From Eurosta solidaginis (lineage: Eukaryota > Arthropoda > Insecta > Diptera > Tephritidae): a stretch of DNA of 64,000 nucleotides. Made by a program: the position numbers and the translations under genes. Shown piece after piece: positions 19,790 to 30,976 of the stretch; positions within the stretch are counted from its first letter, which is position 1, and each line of letters starts with the position of its first letter. The notes beneath the pieces are model-generated. The model did no database searches, was not told the DNA's origin, and worked only from the letters and a program-made list of their open reading frames with translations. Location of the stretch: assembly GCF_040869045.1 (NCBI RefSeq), contig NC_090320.1, forward strand, positions 239,196,978 through 239,260,977, in the 5' to 3' direction.

Positions 19790-20407
19790 TGGAGTGGAGC
19801 CGAGAGCCCCGGTAATGCAGAGCTCCGAACTCCGTTGCACCTTTTGAAGCATTTTAAGATAGGTAATTATAGCTAGTGCAGGCCACCAGACCAAGGCACC
19901 ATAAACCACTACCTTGAGGCGCGCGCCCGGATATACCACCCCTATCAGCGTGATGGCGGCCCTATAGAGGTTTACCGACCTGGCGTCGTCACAGGCAATT
20001 AACTTGGCATTGCCTTGGAACCACCCTGCATCGGTATAAGATGGCGGTGGATCAGGGTTGTCTTTCTTAACCTTAACGGCCACCGTAGCGAGCGCGTCCT
20101 CGATCCACTTCCACTGTTGTTTCGGGATCTTGCCATCTTCGCTGCTCTCGTCTATAATGCCAATGATCTGCCGACCGTTGGCAATTTCGGCGAAAGACCG
20201 CGTCCAGCCTCCCTGCGTCTTGGCCCTTTTCGGTGCAGTGGGGTTGGATTCATCCATGGACCGCTGGCGTTTCGAGGTTTCATCGCTCTCGACAAAAACT
20301 TTTAAAATTACTTGAACTAAAAAATTAAAAATAAATAATAGTTTACAAAAACTAAAAAAACACGCTTTTATAGCTAACCGAACTAAAAAGTAGAAAATAA
20401 TTTTCAA
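19790..20407 (-). pseudogene. LINE remnant: DUF4780-type ORF1 fused in frame to RT C-terminal part
   Basis: The minus frame (19751-20407) has a leader with hydrophobic residues, then KRQRSMDESNPTAPKRAKTQ, WKWIEDALATV and DDARSVNLYRAAITLIGVVY. These belong to the insect ORF1 family annotated as DUF4780 in jockey/LOA-like elements. Directly after YPGARLKVV the frame continues with VYGALVWWPAL and LQKVQRSSELCITGALGSTP. That is the region after the RT palm of the same kind of element (compare 32100-32290). About the whole RT core is therefore deleted while the frame is kept. A chimeric product is possible but unproven. Confidence 0.75.
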
Positions 20408-20755
20408 TTAAAAAGAGTTTATATAACAGTAGTAGAAGGTCAAACAATCATTTATAGTTAATCACCTCAAAATAAAATTATAAAAAATTTAAGTTATTAA
20501 CAGAATAATCTAATTCACAGTAAACAGCGTGGGGTGCTTGATATTGAATGTTACAATCATTCTATTGGCAACTATCTGAGAGGAAAGATATGAAATGTAG
20601 TCAAATTCCTTTTATGAAATTAACATAATTTATTAAATGTAAAAAATAAAAGGAACAAGTCTGCGTAGAAAACCTTTCTGCATAGGCGGCCGAAGGCCTC
20701 CTGTGGTATCAGTGATATTGCGATCTCCGCATCTACAATCGCCTACTCCGTTTTT
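20408..20755. other. LINE 5' flank and a foldback-centre fragment
   Basis: 20408-20640 is A/T-rich with no gene. 20655-20705 contains CTGCATAGGCGGCCGAAGGC, inverse of the central sequence of the foldback family (13395-13425, 56835-56860), without arms attached. Confidence 0.5.
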
Positions 20756-21880
20756 ATACTCAGCGTGCTTTGCACACAGAGTATATTAACTTTGATTGGA
20801 TAACGGTTGGTTGTACAGGTATAAAGGAATCGAAATAGATATAGACTTCCATATATCAAAATTATCAGTATCGAAAAAAATTTGATTGAGCCATGTCCGT
20901 CCGTCCGATAACTTGAGTAAATATTGAAATATTTTCACCAAATTTGGTACACTAGCTTATCTGGACCCAGAATAGATTGGTTTTGAAAATGAGCAAAATC
21001 GAGTGATAACGACGCCCACTTTTTATAAATATAAAATGTTGGAAAACACAAAAAACCTAATTATTTAGTAAATAATATACCCAGAATGTTGAAATTTGAC
21101 ATGTGGACTGATATTGAGACTCTTGATAAAAATTTGAAAAAATTTTTGAAAATGAGCGTGGCACCGCCCACTTGGGATAAAATCAATTTTACAAATATTA
21201 TTAATCATAAATCAAAAATCGTTAAACCTATCGTAACAAAATTCGGCAGAGATGTTGCCTTTACTATAAGGAATGCTTTGAAGAAAAATTAACGGAATCG
21301 GTTCAGGGACTACACCCACTTTTATATAAACGATTTTTAAAAGGGTAGTGGACGAATAAAATAAGCTATATCTTTGCAAAAAAAGAGCTTTGTATCAATG
21401 GTATTTCATTTCCCAAGTGGATTTATAACAATAAATAGCAACAACTTCAAATTTAAAAAAATGGGCGTGGCACCGCCCCTTTTACGACTAAGCAATTTTC
21501 TATGTTTCTGGAGCCATAACTCGAAGAAAAATTAACGGATCGTAATAAAATTGGGTACACAAATTTTCCCTATAGCAGGAAATATTTCTAGAAAAAATGG
21601 ACAAGATCGATTAAAGACCACGCCCACTTTTATATAAAAGATTTTTAAAAGGGTCGTAGACGAAAATAATAAGCTATAACTTAGCCAAAAATAGTTTTGA
21701 ATCAATGATATTTCACTTATTAAGTTTTATTATAAGAGGAAATGTGGAGACATTTTTTGTTTAAACGGGCGGTGCCACGTGTTATGTAGAAAAGTAATTT
21801 ATCTGAAATGAAATGTACAATTAAAGTTCACGCTGAGTAGATAATGTTCGGTTACACCCGAACTTAGACACCTTTACTTA
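20756..21880 (+). mobile_element. Short Helentron-like noncoding element without satellite
   Basis: Starts ATACTCAGCGTGCTTTGCAC and ends with hairpin GTTCGG-TTACAC-CCGAAC plus a 17-nt tail ending at 21880, flanked by TT. Near the start are GAGTATATTAACTTTGATTGG and CATGTCCGTCCGTCCG, both shared with 62750-62880. The interior has repeated GGGCGTGGC/GCCACGCCC-type blocks (21100-21790) and no satellite. The frame at 21086-21292 is a chance frame in this noncoding body. Confidence 0.65.
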
Positions 21881-24150
21881 TTCTTACTGTTTTTTGGTCA
21901 ATGATATTGTGCTTCAGGCACTTTTCGAGAAGTTGTGCTCTTCCTTGGCAATGGCCACTCTTGTGAGGTTAACGAACTTGTCATGGAACTGGTGAGTTTT
22001 TTGGTTTTGGTTACACTCTCGAATTTTTTAACGCTTTGTTATCGAAAAGTTGTCGATTTTTTACCGAAAACGAATGGATTTGATATTGATATGCTATTGA
22101 TTTCTTATCGTGGTGTTGCCAACTGTTTATCGGGGGTTTACCGACGTGTCAATTTACGAAATACATATTAAGAAAACTTCAATATAAAATTGATGACACA
22201 CTTCAAACTCGTTGACTACAAGATGATAAGAAATCAATATAAAGCCGATGACTTTGTGATAACAAGCCAATTACAACTATTTGTTTGTTGTTAAGCTACT
22301 CCTATTGCGGTTCAAATTCAACCTCTATGTGCGCTCTATAGAACTTCACGTATACTTAGTAGTCACGCTTTGCGTTATGTCGTGGTGCTGTACCTTTAAA
22401 AGCGGTCTTGAGCCTCAAATTGACATTGGTTTTTGCATCACCTTGTTCTTAGTCAGTCCTCCGAAACCTTATAAGTTTTTCATCACTTTTATGACAGCAG
22501 CCAGAACAATAGCAACAGTATTCACAACAATAGCAACAAATGTGACGCCAACGACGAAGATAAACATAAACTAACCAAACTACTCATCAAATCAAACCTC
22601 CCTGCAACCATAAAAACCATAGACCCTTGAGTCCAATCAGCGTAGTAGTTTTTTGCTGAAGGCGCGGTCGCATCAGGAAAAGGCAGCGTGGGTGGTGTAC
22701 CGAGTGCGACTAAGTGAAATGTAAATAACACGAAAATTCGGCCAACCTAAGTGGATACTCAATCTTTTATTTTCATTTTATTTTATTACATTTTTTTCAC
22801 TTGCCTGATTCCTCATTTTTTTTTTTTCTTTTTTCGCTATCTGACGTTTCTTCTCTCTGCTACTGACACAAATTTCATTTAACTTTCGTCTCATTAAATT
22901 TTCTATTTACTTTCCATGGTCATAAATCCTGACTGCGCTGCATGGTTAGTTGTTGTTGTTGTCTGATTTTTTTTTATATTTTGAGGCAGGTCCTTTTCTT
23001 GCTTTTACTTCGTTTCATTCGTTGCAAATGTAATAAACTTAAAGCTTCGTTAGCTCATTTCTTTAATAGTTTATGTTGTTGTTGCTGTTGTAAGGTCATT
23101 GTTTGCAATTTAGTGGTGCGATTGTTGTTGCTTTTAAGGCGCAACAGTTTATTTGTAAAATTGTCACAGTTTGTTTGTATAAGAACTTTGCTTATTTACC
23201 CCGTCCAGCAGCTCTTACACCTCATGCAGCTCTCTTCACTCTTATAACCCCCTTTAGCTGCTCGCTGTTAGCTGTTAGTTATGGCTTGAACGTGTGCAAC
23301 ATACATTTCATGTTTACACTCCTCTACTTGTGCCTTAGGTAAGAGTTTTCCTTTTCTTTGTTTCCATCCCACTTCAGCGATTATAGTGGTGTTGTAAAAA
23401 GAGAAAGAAAAAAACAAAACCAGGATGTTCATCATCATCATTTTGTACGGCTCGATGAGCGTGAAATTTGAATGGGAAAATACATGGAAAACATTATAGG
23501 TATGCGGGTCTATAAGCCAATAAAGGAGCATTGAAATTGAATGTGTGTGCAGCGCTTTTTCAGTTTACACATAGGTAAGGCAGTCCCGAAATCTGAATGT
23601 TACAAGACACTCGTGAACTGATATGCCTTCGAAATTGCTGATGACAACTTAATAAGTTGACCAATCCTTGGCAGCTGAAATCGACAGCACTTAGCTGAGA
23701 GCTATTGATTTTAGGACAAAGAACTGAAGATGGAATTTAAAGGGTAGAGGTAATTTTTGTTGGGAATGTGATAGTACCTCCTAGCATCTGTTTTGTCACA
23801 CATTATTAGGAAATAAGGCATTAAATTCTACCAGTTGCTACTAGGATAGAGCTTCAAAAATAAACCAATAAAACCAAATCTATCCCTTTCCGCCCATGCC
23901 GAAATTCAAATTCATGTGGCCAATCGACCTCAGATGAAATTAAATTTTTTGATCTTCGGTACCATGAGTGCCGATGAACATATTTCACCAATTAAATTTC
24001 ACATGCTTTCCAAGTAGTCTTAAATAGAAATAAAAATGTTACTGAAGATAGCACCTCACTCAAACCGAGTTGTATCCAAACCAAATTTAGCAAGGGATCA
24101 CGGAGAATCGTTCCAACAAACATAAAAAAGAAATCAGCAAAACCAACGGA
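21881..24150. other. Unique-looking DNA, no supported gene
   Basis: Contains TATCGAAAAGTTGTCGATTTT-like text at 22035-22140 that resembles the flanks of the Harbinger pair (15300, 16010), and several (GTT)n and T-runs at 22950-23110. Frames of 70-100 codons are low-complexity (Leu, Cys, Phe rich) and show no family match. A host regulatory function cannot be excluded or supported. Confidence 0.4.
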
Positions 24151-24159
24151 ATACAAATT

Positions 24160-25350
24160 AAAGCTTCCGATTTCTCGAGTTTGTTCGAGAAAAATTTCTC
24201 GCGAGTATCACGAAATTCTCGAATCTCAAAATACACAGGCGAGAGTTTGAAGAATAAATAGTGAGCTGCACATAACTGCCAATGCAGCGACTAAATTCAG
24301 TGTCGAGAACTTCGCCAGAAGCCGAGTTGTCGTTTGCTCGAGCCGCGAAATTTGCGCTTGTGTTCGAGAAGAAATCGTAAGCTCTTTCCGTTTTCGTATT
24401 CATTCCTTAAAGATATTTTAGGAACTGTCCCTGTTTCGTTTTAGTTTTACAATGTGTTTGGATTTTCGGTTTTTTCTTCTAGTTAGAATCAGCTTCGGTA
24501 TAGTTTGCTTTCTGTTTTACAAAGTGTTTCGACGGTGGTTATGAGGAGCACAGGTGGGAGTTTCAAAAAGGAATCTTAAGCTCTACATATAATACTGCCA
24601 ACGCAGCGATTAAATTGAATGTTGAGCAGCTTGTGAGGCTTACGAGTATTTCGAGAGTCGAAATTCTCGCTTGTGTTTGTTAAGCAATCGTTCCGCTCGT
24701 TCCATTTTCGAATTTATTCCTCGAAGTTAGTTTCGGTATCATTCCCGTTTTGTTTTGGTTTTTATTTTCACAATTAATGTATGTTTCGATATCGTTTCTG
24801 TTACACTATGGCCCCTGTTTCGTTTCGGTTTTACAAAGTGTTTCGGCTCTGGTTATTTCTTCAGTAATTTTGTTCTCGAATTTATTCGAGAAGAATTTCG
24901 CACGGCTCTTCTCGGGATTTTCGAATCTCGAGACAATCGTAAGGAAATTTTAAAAAGAAACCGTAGCTCAACATATAATCCTGCCAACGCAGCGACTAAA
25001 TTGAATGTCGGGAAGCTCACCTGCTTTACGAGTATTTCAAGATTGTTGATTCAAGTTGTTGATTTCTCGAGCCTCGAAATAGCTCGTTCCATTTTCGATT
25101 TCATTCGTCAAAGTTAGGTTTGGAAGTGTTCCTGTTTCGTTTTGGTTTAAGAATGTGTTTCGGTTTCATTTGTGTCAGTATCGTCCCTGTTTCTCCGCGG
25201 TTTAACAAGCTTTTTGCCTTTGATTATGAGCTTCTGGTTTTGCTCATCAGTATAAATTCCGTTGTCGTTATTGTTTCCTTTTTCGGTATAGTAGCTGTTT
25301 CATTGAGTTTTAGCAAAAACGCTTTGGCTCTGATTTTGTTTTTTTTTTTT
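24160..25350. repeat. Three diverged tandem units of ~320-390 bp
   Basis: A block reading CTGCCAACGCAGCGACTAAATT occurs at about 24278, 24597 and 24982. It is followed in each case by CTCGAG/CGAAATTCTCG-rich text and then GTTTCGGTTTTACAAAGTG-type T-rich sequence. The units are diverged but colinear, so this is an old tandem duplication. ORFs across it differ between units, which argues against a gene. Confidence 0.7.
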
Positions 25351-28025
25351 TAGTTTTGCAAAGCGTCACGACTTGCTCTGTTCTTTCCCCCAGGCAGGAG
25401 AAGCTCAGGCAACGACGTAAGCCATAATTTCATAGAGGAGCGCCATGACGATCTCGTCCCTGTATGTATCGTTAGAAATACTTCCGCCTTGTTCTGGCAA
25501 AGGCTGAATATGAAAAGATTCGACCTCATCCTTCGTCATGCAGCTACTATCGGAAGGAAGGTCTACCGTGAGACATGCAGCATGCAGTCTTCTACTTCTT
25601 ATGAAGCTGGAGTGCGGAGCTGTCCAACCGCTAAGATCTGCTCCTAGGATGAAAATTTGTAGGTGGGGCGCAATGGATTTACATTGAAATAACCCTTGGT
25701 CAGGAAAGCTCCCGAGGAAACCTGCTACACCGAACCGGCTGCCTTGCGAAGTAAACGCTCATTGTACAGTGACTGATTACAGCCCCAGTTGCAAATGATT
25801 AGTGATCCTCAATAAATCCAAAGGTTTCAACAGACCGCCTGTGAACGCGCTACAATACAGAAGGAACTGTCAACCCAGAGTTTGCTTATCTCTCTATCTG
25901 TCCAATTCCCATTTTAAGAAGACCAGAATATGTACGATCAGCGAAACTCCGGATTTCCTGCAGCACACCAAATCCGATTCTATTGTACCCTTTCGATATA
26001 AGAGATCATCTTGACTCCTCCCGGGGTTTTAGTACTCTGAAAATAGTTCACGGAAATCGCAAGCAAGGTCAAGTGCTTGAAAACCACCCCAGTCGCACCA
26101 CAGTTGGGCTCACCGTAGTAGGGCTAGGTACAATCTCAACTGCTGGATTTTTTATCTCGGCAAAGTTCCTTAGAAGGCACTACAGTATTCGGACAGCTTG
26201 AACATGCGAATTAAATGGAGCTCCAGAAAGAGACCCTCCCCGAACCTACCCTCCCTACTGCGATTCATCTTTGAACCATTTTTTTCTCCACTATCCCAGT
26301 CCGTCTCCCAGTTTTAACCCACCCATAAACCAGTAATTTAAATCGGTATACGGATAGAAACTTTAAAATATTTTATCTGGATGAATATATCAAATGCAAC
26401 AGACTTTGGCTGTTTCGAGATCCCTCACATATCCTTTATTCTAGCCCCTATTTTCACCTCCATCACAATCTTATTAGGCTTCCGTCAGAACACACTCGTA
26501 ATATTTTATCACTACCTCCATTCCACCCATTAGATGTTTACCCCAATAAGCTGATCTTCGTTGGCCACCAATCCACAGCCACAATCCCACTGCAGTGTTA
26601 GTATGATTCTTCTCATTAAACTTTACTGATTTACCCATTTTACAAGACTCGCTTCAAGCACGAATCTATAGCTTGTGCAAACACTTTCATTATTTACATA
26701 AGCTAACGCTCGTTTAGCCGAACTAAATGGGCCACAATCTTTACTCAATCTTTGCATACAAACCGACTGTAAAGGAACACAAAAAATGTACATCATTCCC
26801 CCCAAACATAAAAAACAAACAAAGTGTTGCCACAAAAATCAACATCATCATTAAAGAGTGCAGTAATGGTGGCGAGCTGCTCCTTAGCTGCAAGGGCGCT
26901 GTACGAAGGAGAAGAAGATGAGGAAGATTGCGAAAGCAGCTGCTTTATTAGAAGCATCATCGACATTTTCATCATTATTTCAGCTATGCTACTTTTCATT
27001 ATCGTCATTATTCGTATCATTACCACCAACAAGTTGCTCCTCTTCTGCTTCTTCTTTACATACAACTGACAACTTTACGCATTTTTTGTCACTCCGTTGC
27101 GCCGCACCGCTGAACAAATAAGAGTAGAAGCTTTTGTTGTTGTTTCCCGTACCACTCACATCTTGTATCTGAATTGCTCTACGTCGAATCGGCAGTAAAT
27201 TCATGGAATAAATTTGCGAATCTAATAAAATGTAAATCAACATATTTTCCCGAGCAGGTTGAGTTGGCAGTTTCGCATAAGTTCGAAAGTCCCAAAGCAA
27301 AAGAGGAAGAATTTCTTTGCAGCACGTTTGAAAAGGACTGCTTCGTTTGTGTTGTGTCATAAAATTTAACTCCATTTGAATTTTCAAATAAACTTTGACT
27401 ATATAATACTTCAATTTAACCTTATAATGCTCGTCCTTTTTTTGTTAGTTTGTTTATTTGCAGCCTGAAAGTATGTGAGGTGGAATAAGACTGACCAGTT
27501 GGTCACTACCACTTTTAATTATTATTTATGTTAAGTTGTTGCTGTACTTCTTGTTTATGTTTCTAGTCAGGTTGCTTGCAAGTAGGCGAGTATTTAGTCG
27601 AACAGCAAATATATTTTCAAATTAATGACTCTCTGTTAGGTAGTGTGAGAGACCTTTGAAATATCGTGCATACTTCTAGGCGCTAAATATCCTTTCTCTT
27701 AAGAAATAAATGAGATCTATTGGTTCTGCGTTATGTTGGCCTTATTTGAAATACACATTCCCCCTACCAGCAAAACGCTATTGAAATTATACCAAAGTCG
27801 ACTTTTACCCGCAGCAAGGGCTTAAAAAAACTTTAATAAGATAAGTCTTCTGTGTATGTAATATACGTATAAGGTTAGGCTTAGGGGACTGTTAGGAGAA
27901 CTTGCATTCCAGCCGACACTTAGGCCACCAATTGGCCCATTTTGATGTGCTGACGGTAAATAAATCATACTGCATCAGCTACAGCGGATCGAACTAAGTG
28001 GAGTCAATATTCATTTAATAATATA
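25351..28025. other. Unassigned DNA, no supported gene
   Basis: The longest frames (26989-27414 minus, 141 codons; 25802-26201 plus) have no motif I recognise. 26850-27060 is rich in ATCATC/CATTATC microsatellite-like text, which accounts for several overlapping frames. No RNA gene seen. Candidate host intergenic or intron DNA. Confidence 0.35.
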
Positions 28026-28029
28026 TTAA

Positions 28030-28700
28030 TAACTAGCAGATCCGGCAGACGTTGTTCTGCCCTAGCCTTGGTCTATCTGCATAACTTTTAAGCAGTTTTT
28101 TCCTCTTACTCTCCCTTCTCTCTCTCTCTTTTCCTCTTCGTTTAATTTCTGCGTCTCTTTCTCCATCTCCGTCTTTTCCCTCATTTCTTTTCCGCTCTAT
28201 ATATCTACATCTCTCTATCCCCTTCTCCTTCCCTCTTTTCTCTTCTCCCTATTTTTTCTTGTCTAAGTCCCAATCCCAGTCCAAGTCCCAGTCGCAGTCG
28301 CAGTACCAGTCCCAGTCTTAGTGCCACTCCCATCCAAGTCCTAGTTCAAGTCCAAGCCCCAGTCGGTCGCTGCTCCACTTCCCGAAAAAATGTCATAAAT
28401 AGTGATCTAGGTAAAGCGCTACCATTATGCCCAATTTAAGGTGTATCGAACCAAGAACACAATTTGTTCGAAAAGGTCGGTCCCTGCTCCTTTTCCCAGA
28501 AAAAGTATCGTAAATACTTATCTAGGCAGAGGGTAACCTATAAACCAAATCTCAGGCAAATCGAACCACGAAAAGAATTTGTTCGAATAGATCAGTCCCT
28601 GGTTCACTTCCCGGAAAGAAACTTTGCAGCAACGCTATCCTATATTCTGGATATATCGAACTGCACGGTGTGCAAATATGATTGAAATCAGTAAAGTAGC
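28030..28700 (+). mobile_element. CTAGCAGATCCG repeat element with hexamer array and tandem units
   Basis: Starts ACTAGCAGATCCGGCAGACG, with a hairpin GGCAGA-CGTTGT-TCTGCC. A pyrimidine-rich tract follows (28088-28265), then a hexamer-based array of CCCAGT/CCAAGT type (28268-28370). Then come about two and a half units of ~115-125 bp containing TCGAACCA...GAATTTGTTCGAA. The same head is at 33744 and, truncated, at 14600. No coding content. Confidence 0.65.
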
Positions 28701-28779
28701 TTAAGAGCCCATTGCGGATAAACAACGTGACACGAAATTTATATATATTAGAATTATCGCCTTAATTTCGAGCTTGTAA

Positions 28780-30260
28780 AAGTCCGCGAGATCAGACACA
28801 GTTAGCTGAGAGCAGCCAATCTCTTTCTACTTAGTGTCGCACAGTGGCATAGAATATGTTGCACGATTTCCTCCTCCTCAATACATCTCCTGCTGCGGCA
28901 GTAAACGTAAGATCCGATTCCCATTCTAGCGGAGTAAGTTGATATCAAACAGTGACCAGTAAGATCTATTAAAAGGGACGAAAGCCCTGATTTACTCAGG
29001 GTTAAAAGGTTTTAGTGCATCCTTTGTCATAGGAAGGCATACCAACCTTGAAGACTCATAAGTAGGAAGCGCTGACCAGAGTATATTTGCCTTGTTTACA
29101 GTGTTCGTACTTGCATGGAATTTCAAAGAATCCATATATCTATGGGTGTATGCTATATTTTTGATATGGGCGGTCGTTCCACTCCTGACCAGCTCATCTG
29201 CTATGCAGTTGCCTACAATATCTCTGTTTCGATGTACCTATATGGGGCTAATATGGAAGTACTCATTATCGAGAGACTGGCGACGTTCAGTGACCGTCTG
29301 TAGTCGTCACATGAGACCAAGACCTTTAGCGCTGGCTGTCCGAGAAAATTATCATCTTTTTTCTGTCTTTAGTCCCACTTGTCAAATGATTTTCAGCACC
29401 GCGTATTGCTAACATTCCCACTTGATAGACGCTAAAATGGTCGGGAATGCGGAAGAAGATCTCTTGTAACAAGTCTGATTAAGAGATACCACCTATCTCT
29501 CCCTCCCCACGTTCCTGTCAATCTAAGAACCATAAGTAAATATATAGGTGCCCATTTTTGTCATCTATGTACACTGTGAAATTCTTAGTGAAAATGCGGC
29601 TGGGAGTGCAATAATCAGTGAGAACTAGTTTTGAATCTGAGGAGAAATGCTTCAAGAGATACCAGTTGCTCTTTTACAGGAGAACAACGCAGTTCCACGG
29701 CGGCCACCGTGGTGTGATTGTAGCGTGCTCCGCCTACCACACCGTATGCCCTGGGTTCAAACCCCGGGCAAAGCAACATCAAAATTTTAGAAATAAGGTT
29801 TTTCAATTAGAAGAAAATTTTTCTTAGCGGGGTCGCCCCTCGGCAGTGTCTGGCAAGCGCTCCGGGTGTATTTCTGCCATGAAAAGCTCTCAGTGAAAAC
29901 TCATCTGCCTTGCAGATGCCGTTCGGAGTCGGCATAAAACATGTAGGTCCCGTCCGGCCAATTTGTAGGAAAAATCAAGAGGAGCACGACGCAAATTGGA
30001 AGAGAAGCTCGGCCTTAGATCTCTTCGGAGGTTATCGCACCTTACATTTATTATTTTTAACGCAGTTGGTGCCTTTTTTATCCCATCTGCTATATTGTCA
30101 CCCCAGAGTCGTGTCTTATCCAGAATGACTGCCAGATACTTGATTTGGCAATTGAGTTCCGAACTGAATACATGCTTGAAGGGGCCACGTGAAAAGGTCG
30201 ACCTTTACCTTACTCTTAACTGGACACATTTATTTCCGATGATATATGTATTCACAGAAT
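28780..30260 (-). pseudogene. Jockey-type LINE, RT end to C-terminus, broken by a SINE
   Basis: Minus-strand order: RT block QIKYLAVILDKTRLWGDNI (about 30180-30090), a SINE (29695-30058), RNase-H-like stretch with DDKNGHLYIYLW (about 29570), and a C-terminal cysteine/histidine segment EEEEIVQHILCHCATLSRKR (about 28870). This resembles the RNase H and CCHC tail of jockey/I-group elements. Several stops and frame changes show it is dead. The 5' part of RT is missing. Confidence 0.7.
29695..30058 (+). mobile_element. tRNA-derived SINE, second copy, 9-bp target duplication
   Basis: The head GTGGTGTGATTGTAGCGTGC and B box TGGGTTCAAACCCCGGG are followed by the same body as 17973-18333: GCTCCGGGTGTATTTCTGCC, CTTGCAGATGCCGTTCGGAG, CAATTTGTAGG. 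The 3' end is CTTACATTTATTATTTTT. AACGCAGTT lies on both sides (29686-29694, 30059-30067). It has inserted into the LINE above and provides a fairly full-length reference copy of 364 bp. Confidence 0.93.
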
Positions 30261-30267
30261 GAGAAAG

Positions 30268-30966
30268 ATTAAACACAAGAACCGCCAATACGCCGGAATA
30301 TAATGAGGTACGCCAAACCTTCAAATGGAAGCACTTCGCTCAAAAACGAACGAAATCTACGGCTAGGTGACAATTAATCGTGATGAAGTTCCTTTTCCGG
30401 ATAAAGATCGGGTACGTAGGATAAAAAAGCACCATACCTAAATCTTCAAAATTGTACTGGTGTATTGTACCATGTTCTATGGTCCCTGCCTTGGTTTTGA
30501 GGTGATTTCCAGGTATTTTATCTGCAGTAACTTTGTTCCTCCAATATTATAACAACTTGTCGTACTTATAACTGCTTGTCTCATACCAATCAGATCCTTA
30601 TCTCCAAAAAAACATCTGTCTTGGTTCCCTATTCAGTTCATAGCCTTAGGACACTGAGGCATCCTCCCTCAAAATAAATTTGAAGTTTGACCTCATAGTC
30701 TGAAGTAGAAGATACATTTAAAAGGCCGGAAGTAGGATTTCTAAGGCCAGCATCAGTACACAAATCTTTGCTGTAACATTAGACTGCAGCTGAATCTTAT
30801 TTCCTCATCCCAACCCATACGCCACTTGCTTTCAAATACTCAATCCACACAAATATCGTTATACAACTTCAGGAAAGGTTTAGATTTCATACCGCATCGT
30901 CAACTTTAAACTTGCACTGAAAAACCTGGCCTTAGCATTAAAAACCAAAATAAAATACCGCATTTC
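30268..30966. other. No supported gene
   Basis: No frame of note and no clear repeat. It ends at the left target duplication of the LINE beginning at 30977. Confidence 0.4.
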
Positions 30967-30976
30967 CATCCCTCAA

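Noticed and set aside
26793..27414. Overlapping frames on both strands around 27 kb that look like a small gene
   Set aside because: Driven by ATC/CAT microsatellite-like text; no splice signals, motif or conserved start.
29740..29790. Possible tRNA gene around the TGGGTTCAAACCCC box
   Set aside because: B box and A box are present but acceptor and anticodon stems do not form; the sequence belongs to a SINE with flanking AACGCAGTT duplications.
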